A DNA stretch of 41,012 nt, from NCBI GenBank assembly GCA_023435925.1, contig JAEZLF010000086.1:1-41012 (forward strand), read 5' to 3'. Shown one piece after another: positions 16,313 to 24,332 of this stretch (position 1 is the first letter of the stretch; every line of letters starts with the position of its first letter). A program made the translations under genes and the position numbers. A model generated the notes under the pieces. The model searched no databases, was not told the origin of the DNA, and saw only the letters and a program-made list of their open reading frames with translations. This DNA comes from Bacillota bacterium. GTDB lineage: Bacteria > Bacillota > Clostridia > Acetivibrionales > DTU013.

Positions 16313-18142
16313 ATGATGAGAAAATTTTATAATAAGTTTGCTGCATTATTTACTGCAATTTCATTGCTTTTATCTACTTCCGCAATCTATGCGGATTCCA
16401 GCCAAATTCCGTCTTCCGTCAGAGTAGGCCTATACTATAATGACAGCTCTGTCAAAACAGCGTTGTCCATATTTGATGTATCTGCCGCAGCAGGTCTGCA
16501 AGTCGGCTTTTCTGCCAACGGCAGCTTTACGGAAATGTACAGGGAACCCGGAGCATCTGTGCTTTATGTCAGAAAGGACGGATATTTCTACGGTAATGCA
16601 GGCTCATTGAAGGAGTATAACCCTGCTTCCGCGTCCTCAGAGGCCTTATCTTCCATTGAAAAATACGGACCCTATCATATTAAAATAGGAAGTGATTACG
16701 CGGATTCCGTAACAGCGGGTGTACAGGCATCGGCCTACCGTCAGATGGGGGTACAGGCATACATCGCTTACAATGATATCTGGCAGGTCTGGGCAGGGTC
16801 CTATATTGATGAAGTATCGGCACAGACTGACATTGCTAATCTCAGGGCAAAGCTTGGAGAAGTCGGATATGGAGTCGTTCCCCCGGCTGCAAACAGAGTT
16901 GTGGTAGTTAATGCCCAAAACCAGCTCCTTTGCGTGTTTGGAAGCAATACGGCCTATTTACAGCTCCGTCCCTCACCGGAAAACAATCCTCCTGTGCTGA
17001 ATATTAAAGGCAAGCTCTACAGAGGTGCACTGGAAGTCAAAAGACTGACAGACAGTGATATGACCGTAATCAATGTAGTCTCTATGCAGGAATATCTTTA
17101 TGGGAATGTTCCCGCAGAGATCGGCGGAAGATCGCCAGCAGAAGCACTGAAGGCTCAGGCTCTGGTATCAAAAATGTACGCCATCAATAATATGGGCAAG
17201 CATGGGAAAACCGGTTTTGATCTTTGTGCCACTACCAGCTGTCAGGTATACAAGGGTTACAGCAGTGAGGTTGCTCAATGCAACCTTGCCATAGACGAAG
17301 TAAAGGACAAAATTATCACATATGAAGGTAAACCGGCAAAACAGATATTTTATTTTGCATCCAGCGGCGGACGAACAGAGGATGTCCGCAATGTCTGGGG
17401 CTCCTCCTATCCCTATTTGGTCAGTGTTGAAGATAAATACGAGAAGATCTATACCTGGACAAAAACGCTGCGGGCATCGGATGTGAAGGCGAAGCTGCCG
17501 CAGCTGGGGAACATCCTGGGAATATCGATCACAAAAACTGCTGATTCAGGCAGAGTGACCCAACTGGCAGTAAGAGGTGAAAGCAAGAGTGATCCGGCAA
17601 TTTATGACCGGGAAAGAACAAGGACAGTATTTGGATTGGACAGCCAGCTTTATACAATCACTACAGATGCAGATGTATATGCTGCTACCGTTTCACATTC
17701 ACCTGCTGTGACTGCCAATGCATCTACGGCTTCGACAATATCTGCAGGCGGCGGTGGAACAACGGTAACTTCTGATGCAGCAATCTCAACAGAGACACAG
17801 AATACAACGGGAGCATCCGTCACCACCACCAAAGCGGCTATCGCTCCGGTGATTACATTACCTTCCAGCTCTGAGCCTGCAAAGACACAACTCGGCGGGA
17901 AAAAGGTAATTACGTCTTCCGGAGTTTCTTCGCTGAAAGCTACAAATAATAAGATAACCATTTTAGGTGCCGACGGAGCTGTTAAAAAGGCAACTCTGGT
18001 ACCTGAAACCTATACGTTTACCGGCAAGGGATGGGGCCATGCGGTTGGCATGAGCCAGGAAGGCGCCATCGGTATGGGGAAGGCCGGAATCACCTATGAT
18101 GCGATTATCTCGCACTATTTCCAGGGGACAAAAGTTGAATAA
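16313..18142 (+). CDS. SpoIID/LytB-domain cell-wall protein with SPOR-like segment
   Basis: A 609-residue secreted or anchored protein. A signal peptide or anchor occupies residues 1-28 (cleavage after AIYA possible). About 120-191 look like SPOR repeats (HIKIGSDYADS and QVWAGSYIDE). The SpoIID/LytB domain starts near 235 with the conserved VPAEI (Glu269, equivalent to the catalytic Glu of SpoIID), EALKAQALVSKMYA, Cys-rich FDLCATTSCQVYKG and SSGGRTED. A Ser/Thr/Ala-rich stretch (about 459-521) interrupts it before the terminal GWGHAVGMSQEGA motif. SpoIID enzymes are lytic transglycosylases that act in engulfment; whether this one is sporulation-specific is unclear. AGAAGGTG precedes the start. 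Confidence 0.87.
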   Translation: MMRKFYNKFAALFTAISLLLSTSAIYADSSQIPSSVRVGLYYNDSSVKTALSIFDVSAAAGLQVGFSANGSFTEMYREPGASVLYVRKDGYFYGNAGSLKEYNPASASSEALSSIEKYGPYHIKIGSDYADSVTAGVQASAYRQMGVQAYIAYNDIWQVWAGSYIDEVSAQTDIANLRAKLGEVGYGVVPPAANRVVVVNAQNQLLCVFGSNTAYLQLRPSPENNPPVLNIKGKLYRGALEVKRLTDSDMTVINVVSMQEYLYGNVPAEIGGRSPAEALKAQALVSKMYAINNMGKHGKTGFDLCATTSCQVYKGYSSEVAQCNLAIDEVKDKIITYEGKPAKQIFYFASSGGRTEDVRNVWGSSYPYLVSVEDKYEKIYTWTKTLRASDVKAKLPQLGNILGISITKTADSGRVTQLAVRGESKSDPAIYDRERTRTVFGLDSQLYTITTDADVYAATVSHSPAVTANASTASTISAGGGGTTVTSDAAISTETQNTTGASVTTTKAAIAPVITLPSSSEPAKTQLGGKKVITSSGVSSLKATNNKITILGADGAVKKATLVPETYTFTGKGWGHAVGMSQEGAIGMGKAGITYDAIISHYFQGTKVE

Positions 18143-18275
18143 GCGAATCTTTTGTATTGTAAAATAGACAGTGTTCGTGTATGATTTCTTTTGTGATGGA
18201 GATATATTAATTGCAGAATAATGTGACAGAGCTTAGAACTAATAAAACAAGAATCAAATATGAATAGGAACCATT

Positions 18276-19301
18276 ATGAAATCCAGTGATTTTTTTTATG
18301 ATTTGCCGCAGGAATTGATTGCTCAGGAACCGCTTCTACAGCGAAGCAGCTCGAAGCTGTTGGTGCTTGACAGAAATAACGGGCAGATGGAACATCGTGT
18401 ATTCAGTGACCTGCCGGAGTATCTTAAGCAGGGTGACTGCCTTGTTTTGAACAATACAAGAGTGATACCGGCCCGCCTTTTGGGAAAACGGGCTGATACG
18501 GACGGAAAAATTGAATTTGTCCTTTTAAAAAATGTGGAAGGTGATATCTGGGAGGTTATACTGAAACCGGGAAAGCGAGCTAAACCCGGCGCCAGGTTCG
18601 TATTCGGCGATAATGAACTCAGAGCTGAAGTCCTGGAGATTATTGAAGACGGCAACAGACTGGTTCGTCTTGAATATGAAGGTGTATTTCAGGAGGTTTT
18701 GGATAGAATAGGAATCATGCCATTACCGCCATATATTACGAAAAAGCTTGCAGACTCGGAACGGTATCAAACCGTTTACTCCAAATACAGAGGCTCAGCT
18801 GCAGCTCCAACTGCCGGATTGCATTTTACCCCGGCATTGCTGGAGGGACTGAGGCAAATGGGCGTTCATCTCGCATATCTGACACTCCATGTGGGACTTG
18901 GAACCTTCAGACCGGTAAAAGCAGAGGATATTGAAAAGCATGTGATGCATTCGGAATATTACTCACTCAATGCCGCCGCCGCAGAAACCATTAACAGAGC
19001 AAAAGAAAATGGCGGAAGGATTATCGCAGTGGGAACGACCAGCTGCCGTGTACTGGAAACGGTCTCTTCAGCGGATGGAACCATCAAGCCTGCGGAGGGG
19101 TGGACAGATATTTTTATTTACCCCGGATATTCGTTCAAAATGGTAGATGCACTGATAACAAATTTCCATCTTCCTGAATCGACGCTGATTATGCTTGTCA
19201 GTGCATTTGCGGGAAAGGAAAAGGTTCTTGAAGCCTATCATACAGCAGTTGATATGAAATACAGGTTTTTCAGCTTCGGAGATGCGATGCTGATCAAGTA
19301 G
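18276..19301 (+). CDS. queA: S-adenosylmethionine:tRNA ribosyltransferase-isomerase QueA
   Basis: A 341-residue protein with the full QueA pattern: FYDLPQELIAQEP, LVLNNTRVIPARL, IGIMPLPPYI, YQTVYSKYRGSAAAPTAGLHFT, TLHVGLGTFRPV, VGTTSCRVLE and ITNFHLPESTLIMLVSAF. It transfers and rearranges the ribosyl part of SAM onto preQ1 in tRNA to make epoxyqueuosine at the wobble base. AGGAACC precedes the ATG. It is followed after 11 bases by tgt, which acts one step earlier in the pathway. The 130-base gap before it shows no clear hairpin. Confidence 0.97.
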   Translation: MKSSDFFYDLPQELIAQEPLLQRSSSKLLVLDRNNGQMEHRVFSDLPEYLKQGDCLVLNNTRVIPARLLGKRADTDGKIEFVLLKNVEGDIWEVILKPGKRAKPGARFVFGDNELRAEVLEIIEDGNRLVRLEYEGVFQEVLDRIGIMPLPPYITKKLADSERYQTVYSKYRGSAAAPTAGLHFTPALLEGLRQMGVHLAYLTLHVGLGTFRPVKAEDIEKHVMHSEYYSLNAAAAETINRAKENGGRIIAVGTTSCRVLETVSSADGTIKPAEGWTDIFIYPGYSFKMVDALITNFHLPESTLIMLVSAFAGKEKVLEAYHTAVDMKYRFFSFGDAMLIK

Positions 19302-19312
19302 AAAGGGACATT

Positions 19313-20434
19313 ATGGCAGCATTACGATATGAACTGATAAAAAAATGTAAACAGACAGGAGCCAGACTGGGCATAGTACACACTCCCCATGGATCCTTTG
19401 AAACACCTGCGTTTATGCCGGTAGGTACACAGGCAACCGTAAAAGGGATGTCGCCGGATGAACTGAAGGAAGTAGGTGCCGGAATCATCCTCAGCAATAC
19501 ATACCATCTCTATATGAGACCCGGAAATGAACTCATCCGAGAAGCGGGAGGCCTTCATAAATTTATGAACTGGGACAGGCCTATACTGACGGACAGCGGC
19601 GGCTTTCAGGTATTCAGCCTCAGTGACCTGAGAGATATCAAGGAAGAGGGTGTCACGTTCAAATCTCATATCGACGGCTCAAGACATATGTTTACTCCGG
19701 AACTGGCGATGAAGATTCAAAATGACCTGGGCTCGGATATCATTATGTCATTCGATGAATGCATACCCTATCCATGTGAATATGATTATGCCAAAAAATC
19801 TTTGGAGCGAACCACCCGATGGGCCGCCAGATGTAAGGAGGCTCACAAGAACACAGAAATGCAGGCTTTGTTTGGTATCGTTCAGGGGGGAATATTCCCC
19901 GATCTGAGAGCACAAAGTGCCAGAGAGCTGATGGAAATTGATTTTCCGGGATACTCCATAGGAGGGCTCAGTGTTGGCGAGCCTGCAGAGGATATGTATA
20001 GAATGCTGGAATGCACCGTCCCGCTGCTGCCTGACGATAGACCCAGGTATCTGATGGGCGTAGGCAGTCCGGATTATCTTGTGGAAGGTGCCATTCGTGG
20101 AATTGACATGTTTGATTGTGTTTTGCCTACCCGTAACGGCCGTAACGGAACGGTAATGACCAGCAGAGGCAGGATTATTGCAAGGGATGCAAAGTATGCA
20201 AGGGATTTCAGCCCACTGGATCCGGAGTGTGACTGTTATGCCTGCAAAAACTTTACCAGGGCATATATCAGGCATTTACTGAAAGCACAGGAAGTTTTGG
20301 GAATCCGTCTGACAACGTGGCATAACTTAAAATTCCTTTTGGACTTGATGAAAAAGGTGAGAAAAGCTATAATGGAAGACAGATTGGGAGACTTTAGAAA
20401 TGAATTTTTCAGCGCATATGGGTACAAGCTATAA
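19313..20434 (+). CDS. tgt: Queuine/preQ1 tRNA-guanine transglycosylase Tgt
   Basis: A 373-residue TIM-barrel enzyme that exchanges guanine 34 of GUN tRNAs for preQ1. Visible: FMPVGTQATVKG, ILSNTYHLYMRPG, LTDSGGFQVFSLS (the active-site aspartate), FGIVQGGIFPDLR, GGLSVGEP, MGVGSPDYLVEGAIRGIDMFDCVLPTRNGRNG and the zinc ligands CDCYACKNFTRAYIRHL. Standard length. It starts 11 bases after queA and is followed 64 bases later by yajC, the normal clostridial and bacterial order. Confidence 0.97.
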   Translation: MAALRYELIKKCKQTGARLGIVHTPHGSFETPAFMPVGTQATVKGMSPDELKEVGAGIILSNTYHLYMRPGNELIREAGGLHKFMNWDRPILTDSGGFQVFSLSDLRDIKEEGVTFKSHIDGSRHMFTPELAMKIQNDLGSDIIMSFDECIPYPCEYDYAKKSLERTTRWAARCKEAHKNTEMQALFGIVQGGIFPDLRAQSARELMEIDFPGYSIGGLSVGEPAEDMYRMLECTVPLLPDDRPRYLMGVGSPDYLVEGAIRGIDMFDCVLPTRNGRNGTVMTSRGRIIARDAKYARDFSPLDPECDCYACKNFTRAYIRHLLKAQEVLGIRLTTWHNLKFLLDLMKKVRKAIMEDRLGDFRNEFFSAYGYKL

Positions 20435-20498
20435 AATGGATTATTAAGGCTATTCCGGTAGTCTATAATAAAATAAATAATTAATATGGAGGAAAGTT

Positions 20499-20789
20499 AT
20501 GCCAGAAGGACAGAGCGGAAGCATTTGGTTGACAGTTGGATACCTCGTGTTTTTTGTAGCAATTATGTATTTGCTGATATTCCTGCCCCAAAAAAAGAGG
20601 GACAAGAAGGCGAAAGCAATGCTGGATGCACTTCAGGTCGGCAATATGATCGTTACAATAGGCGGTATTTCCGGCAAGGTCATCAACATTAAAGACGATG
20701 AAGTAACGATTGAAACGGGTGTTGAAAAAGCAAAGATCAATGTGAAGAAATGGGCTGTCAAAGAGGTCATCAAACCAATTGAGTCCTGA
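20499..20789 (+). CDS. yajC: Preprotein translocase subunit YajC
   Basis: A 96-residue protein with one N-terminal membrane helix (about 7-29) ending in LIFLPQKKRDKKAKAMLDAL, followed by a small soluble domain VGNMIVTIGGISGKVINIKDDEVTIET. This is the typical YajC pattern. YajC associates with SecD and SecF, which are encoded 3.5 kb downstream in this window. GGAGG lies 8 bases upstream of the ATG. Confidence 0.94.
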   Translation: MPEGQSGSIWLTVGYLVFFVAIMYLLIFLPQKKRDKKAKAMLDALQVGNMIVTIGGISGKVINIKDDEVTIETGVEKAKINVKKWAVKEVIKPIES

Positions 20790-20830
20790 CATATGAGCAC
20801 GGAGCAACGTGCATTCATGTTCTAATCCGG

Positions 20831-20874
20831 CCTGTACCGTAATATGTATATTGTATAGTACAATAAAGTACAGG
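20831..20874 (+). promoter_or_regulatory. Two-tier stem-loop just upstream of the TIGR04086-type gene
   Basis: An outer stem CCTGTAC/GTACAGG (20831-20837 with 20868-20874) encloses an inner perfect stem TATTGTA/TACAATA (20849-20855 with 20859-20865). The last two G of the outer stem belong to the G-run that is the ribosome binding site of the next gene, so folding could hide it. No known riboswitch class recognised. Confidence 0.45.
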
Positions 20875-20884
20875 GGGGTATTGT

Positions 20885-21322
20885 ATGCCCAGGATAACGA
20901 ATGTGAATGCAAAAGCTGCTTCTGCCGATGGTATGAGTCTGATTTCCGTATTGAAAGGGATTCTGGCGGCATATATCATCACAATTCCGGCATTTATGCT
21001 ATTTGCTTTGATTCTGACCAATACGGATTTTCCTCAGAAGCTGATTTCACCGGCAGTTGTTGTTACGACTGTCATCAGTGTTCTCACTGCAGGCTCGGTT
21101 TCGACAAAAGGCTTAAAGAGCAGGGGATGGCTCAATGGCAGTATCGTTGGCATTATTTACATGTTTGTCTTATACATTGTCAGCAGTCTCATATTTAAAG
21201 ACTTTACCATAGATAAATATGTGATTACCATGACGGTGATTGGGATATTAACAGGTGCTATCGGTGGAATTGTAGGCATTAATATTAAGAAAGAAACGAA
21301 ATACAAACATATTGGCAGCTGA
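20885..21322 (+). CDS. TIGR04086-type four-helix membrane protein
   Basis: A 145-residue protein with four hydrophobic segments (about 22-45, 55-75, 83-103, 113-135) and the connecting motif TKGLKSRGWLNGSIVGIIYM. This resembles the TIGR04086 family of clostridial and bacillar membrane proteins often found between yajC and the SCIFF or secDF genes. No catalytic residue is evident and the function is unknown. The start lies 5 bases after a GGGGGGT site. Position between yajC and the SCIFF locus is conserved in Clostridia, as far as I recall. Confidence 0.75.
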   Translation: MPRITNVNAKAASADGMSLISVLKGILAAYIITIPAFMLFALILTNTDFPQKLISPAVVVTTVISVLTAGSVSTKGLKSRGWLNGSIVGIIYMFVLYIVSSLIFKDFTIDKYVITMTVIGILTGAIGGIVGINIKKETKYKHIGS

Positions 21323-21406
21323 AAAAAGATATGTTATAATGGACAACGCAAAAACGGATTCATAAATAAATGATACAAAAAGATCTGCTTGGGAGGGTAT
21401 ATACAT

Positions 21407-21547
21407 ATGAAGCATATTAAAACAATCAATAGTCCTGCACTAAAGAAGGATATTAAGAACTCAGGCTGCGGAGAATGCCAGACATCATGCCAGTCGGCAT
21501 GCAAGACTAGCTGTACCGTAGCAAACCAGAAGTGTGAGAAGAGATAA
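21407..21547 (+). CDS. scfA: SCIFF ranthipeptide precursor (six cysteines in forty-five)
   Basis: A 46-residue peptide ending in a Cys-rich core: cysteines occur in SGCGECQTSC and QSACKTSCTVANQKC, six in all. The leader is MKHIKTINSPALKKDIKNS. This is the SCIFF family, near-universal in Clostridia; the radical SAM partner (next gene) installs thioether links between cysteines and other residues. GGAGGG lies about 10 bases upstream. A hairpin (21565-21593) separates it from the maturase gene, which probably allows more precursor than enzyme to be made. SCIFF-type peptides have been linked to quorum-type regulation in some Clostridia, but the role here is not shown. Confidence 0.95.
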   Translation: MKHIKTINSPALKKDIKNSGCGECQTSCQSACKTSCTVANQKCEKR

Positions 21548-21564
21548 ATGTTATTGCAGCCATG

Positions 21565-21595
21565 ACAGCGAGGGGCTTGGTGCCTCTCGCTGTTT
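21565..21595 (+). terminator. Hairpin/attenuating terminator between SCIFF precursor and maturase
   Basis: A 12-bp stem ACAGCGAGGGGC/GCCTCTCGCTGT (one G-T pair) with a 5-base loop, followed only by a short T tract (TTTATG). This suggests partial termination or an mRNA 3-prime stabiliser rather than a full stop. Confidence 0.65.
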
Positions 21596-21671
21596 ATGTG
21601 TACAGAATTAGTTTTTTATGTGCTCGATGTGACAAATGAATCGGCAGCACATGGGGAACATGGAGGTCGAA

Positions 21672-23042
21672 ATGATTCACAAATTTAAAATGCATGGTAA
21701 AAATATTGTTTTGGATGTCAACAGCGGGGCAGTACATGTACTGGATGACTTAGCCTATGAGCTTTTGGATTATTTGGATAAACCCCAAAATGTCATAATG
21801 GAGCAGTTTACAAATGCATATAGAAGCGAAGAGATATTAGAAGCCTTGAACGAGCTAAAGGACCTGAAGAATGATGGACAGCTTTTCTCAGAGGATATCT
21901 ATGAGGATTATCTGACAGCTCAGGCTGTAGAAAATAAACAACGGCCGATTATCAAGGCTTTATGTCTGCACATTGCTCACGATTGTAATTTGAGATGCAG
22001 ATATTGCTTTGCTTCTACCGGCGATTTTGGGACAAGCCGTACACTGATGACGGCTGAAACAGGCTTTAAGGCAATTGATTTTCTTATCGAACGATCCGGA
22101 ACCAGACGTAATCTGGAGGTGGACTTCTTCGGAGGAGAACCGCTTTTGAATTTTGAGGTAGTAAAGCAGATTGTTAAATATGCGTTAGAAAAAGAAAAAC
22201 CAGCTAATAAAAACTTTCGATTCACATTGACAACCAATGCTGTTTTGCTAAATGAAGAGCATAAGAAATTCATAAATGATTATATGGGAAACATTGTTTT
22301 GAGTATTGATGGAAGACCCGAAGTCAATGACAAAATGAGATTCAGGGCTGACGGGAGAGGAACCTACAGCGATATCCTGCCCAAAATTAAGGATATGGCT
22401 GATTCCAGAGATCAGGACGGATACTATGTGAGGGGTACCTTTACCAGAGAAAATCTTGACTTCTCCAAGGACGTACTGCACCTTGCAGATTTGGGCTTCA
22501 AACAGATCTCGGTTGAACCGGTGGTGGCAGCAAAAGACTCCGGCTTTGATCTTAGGCAGGAGGATCTTCCGGAGCTTTTTCACGAATATGAGAGCCTGGT
22601 TCTGGAATATGTAAACAGGCGCAAGGATTCCCGGTGGTTTAACTTTTTCCATTTCATGATGGATCTGGATCATGGACCGTGTCTCGTGAAAAGGACAAAA
22701 GGATGCGGCTCAGGTTGTGAATATCTGGCTGTTACACCGGAAGGTGACCTTTATCCCTGTCATCAATTTGTGGGTATGGATGAATTTAAAATGGGAAATG
22801 TTAATAACGGTTTGGAAATAAACAATGATATTCATGACCTGTTTGTAAGAGAAAACATTTACTCAAAGCCTGACTGCAAACAATGCTGGGCGAAATTCTT
22901 CTGCAGCGGCGGGTGTGCGGCTAATGCCTGGCAGTTTAACAACAGTTTGAGTAAGCCCTATTTCATCGGCTGTGAGCTTGAGAGAAAGAGGGTAGAATGC
23001 GGGCTTTGGGCTAAGGCGATGGAATTGACGGAGAACGAATAA
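21672..23042 (+). CDS. scfB: SCIFF radical SAM maturase (SPASM)
   Basis: The start is ATG 21672 (GGAGG five bases upstream), giving 456 residues with the family opening IHKFKMHGKNIVLDVNSGAVHVLDD. An upstream frame from 21636 lacks a site. An N-terminal precursor-binding (RRE-like) part precedes the radical SAM core with CNLRCRYC (Cys105, Cys109, Cys112) that binds the SAM cluster, and FFGGEPLLN. The C-terminal SPASM domain has CGSGCEYLAVTPEGDLYPCHQF and CKQCWAKFFCSGGCAAN for auxiliary clusters. It forms thioether crosslinks in the SCIFF peptide encoded just upstream. Confidence 0.95.
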   Translation: MIHKFKMHGKNIVLDVNSGAVHVLDDLAYELLDYLDKPQNVIMEQFTNAYRSEEILEALNELKDLKNDGQLFSEDIYEDYLTAQAVENKQRPIIKALCLHIAHDCNLRCRYCFASTGDFGTSRTLMTAETGFKAIDFLIERSGTRRNLEVDFFGGEPLLNFEVVKQIVKYALEKEKPANKNFRFTLTTNAVLLNEEHKKFINDYMGNIVLSIDGRPEVNDKMRFRADGRGTYSDILPKIKDMADSRDQDGYYVRGTFTRENLDFSKDVLHLADLGFKQISVEPVVAAKDSGFDLRQEDLPELFHEYESLVLEYVNRRKDSRWFNFFHFMMDLDHGPCLVKRTKGCGSGCEYLAVTPEGDLYPCHQFVGMDEFKMGNVNNGLEINNDIHDLFVRENIYSKPDCKQCWAKFFCSGGCAANAWQFNNSLSKPYFIGCELERKRVECGLWAKAMELTENE

Positions 23043-23055
23043 AGAGGGTGGGCAA

Positions 23056-23715
23056 ATGATAACTGTTCAGGACATAAAGAAAAGTGAGGAAGTAAAAACA
23101 TTTTTATCCATCGCAGAGAAGCAAATGCAGGTTCTTGGATACACAGAACATTCTTTCCGGCATGTTTCGCTGGTTTCGGAGACGGCCGGTAGAATACTGA
23201 AGCAATTAGGGTATCCGGACAGGGAAATAGAACTTGCAAGAATAGCCGGTTATATCCATGATATCGGAAATGCCGTAAACAGAACAGATCACGCGCATAC
23301 TGGAGCCATACTGGCTTATCAGATGCTAACACGGATGGGTATGGAATGCGGTGAAGCAGCTGAAATCATGCTTGCCATCGGCAACCATGACGAACGTACA
23401 GGAACGGCTGTCAGTAACATTTCTGCGGCACTGATTTTGGCAGATAAATCGGATGTGCATAGAAGCAGGGTTAGAAATACGGATTTTGCGACCTTTGACA
23501 TACATGACAGAGTGAACTATGCAGTTGAAAAGTCTGTAATATCAGTCGATAAAACAGCAAAATCGGCAGAGCTGGTTTTGCAGATCGATACCGCTATTTG
23601 CCCGGTTATGGACTATTTTGAAATTTTCCTGACCAGAATGACCATGAATAGAAGGGCAGCAACTTTTTTGGGGTTACATTTTCAGCTGCTGATAAACGGA
23701 TCCAGACTGCTGTAA
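23056..23715 (+). CDS. HD-domain phosphohydrolase-like protein
   Basis: A 219-residue cytosolic protein with HSFRHV, a GYIHDIGN metal-binding HD pair, HAHTGA, GNHDER and ILADKSDVHRSRV, i.e. a complete HD superfamily site. It starts 13 bases after the maturase stop (AGAGGGTGGG ahead of ATG), probably in the same transcript. Substrate cannot be read from the sequence; nucleotide or phosphate-ester hydrolysis is likely. Its position beside SCIFF genes and before secDF recurs in Clostridia in my recollection, which suggests a linked role but does not prove one. Confidence 0.82.
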   Translation: MITVQDIKKSEEVKTFLSIAEKQMQVLGYTEHSFRHVSLVSETAGRILKQLGYPDREIELARIAGYIHDIGNAVNRTDHAHTGAILAYQMLTRMGMECGEAAEIMLAIGNHDERTGTAVSNISAALILADKSDVHRSRVRNTDFATFDIHDRVNYAVEKSVISVDKTAKSAELVLQIDTAICPVMDYFEIFLTRMTMNRRAATFLGLHFQLLINGSRLL

Positions 23716-23871
23716 TAGTTCGATAGAGGGAAACCCGCTATCCTTTAGAGGGGTGGGCCTTTGCCGTTGTTCAATAAATTTGAATTGTGTTTTGTTATCA
23801 AGCGTGGTATATTGTATAAATGCATGTATAAGATGAGTTCCTATATTTGTGATGTGCAAAGGGGTGAAAGC

Positions 23872-24288
23872 ATGCGGGGTATTCGTTTCAAGAAAAGCAG
23901 AATATGTTTACGGGTCATATTACTGATCCTTATTTGCATACCGTTTCTTTCGTTTTTCTTGAATATAGGCAATGCCTCAATGATGCAAGATTCACAGACA
24001 GCCGATATAGAACAGGGTTCCATTTCCTCCAATGGAGCAGGTAAGGTACATCAAAACCCTCAGGTAGATAGCTGCATTCAGCAGGCATCTTTCTGCCAGG
24101 AAACACAACGATCATTCAACAGTAAAAATAATAACTGCATGACTGCTTTTTGTGGATCAGCAGATGGTCTTTTTGTCTGCAAAACCGCAAGCTTAATATC
24201 TTTATCCGGTCAAATTCCCGTATCTAAAATTAAGTATTTCTTAATCGCTCCGCATTGTCCTCACGCACCTCCTTATGCTCTTGCCTGA
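23872..24288 (+). CDS. Uncharacterised small membrane-anchored/secreted protein
   Basis: From ATG 23872 (AAAGGGGTG 6 bases upstream) a 138-residue product begins with basic MRGIRFKKSR and one hydrophobic helix (about 13-33), followed by a Gln/Ser/Asn-rich, Cys-containing extracellular part (five to seven cysteines), ending LIAPHCPHAPPYALA. No family recognised. It lies between the HD protein and secDF on the same strand. A longer reading from 23761 has no ribosome site. It could be a rapidly evolving secreted protein or a non-functional frame. Confidence 0.5.
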   Translation: MRGIRFKKSRICLRVILLILICIPFLSFFLNIGNASMMQDSQTADIEQGSISSNGAGKVHQNPQVDSCIQQASFCQETQRSFNSKNNNCMTAFCGSADGLFVCKTASLISLSGQIPVSKIKYFLIAPHCPHAPPYALA

Positions 24289-24332
24289 AATTGTTGAAAA
24301 CACTATAAAAGATAAAAGGAGTACACATAATC

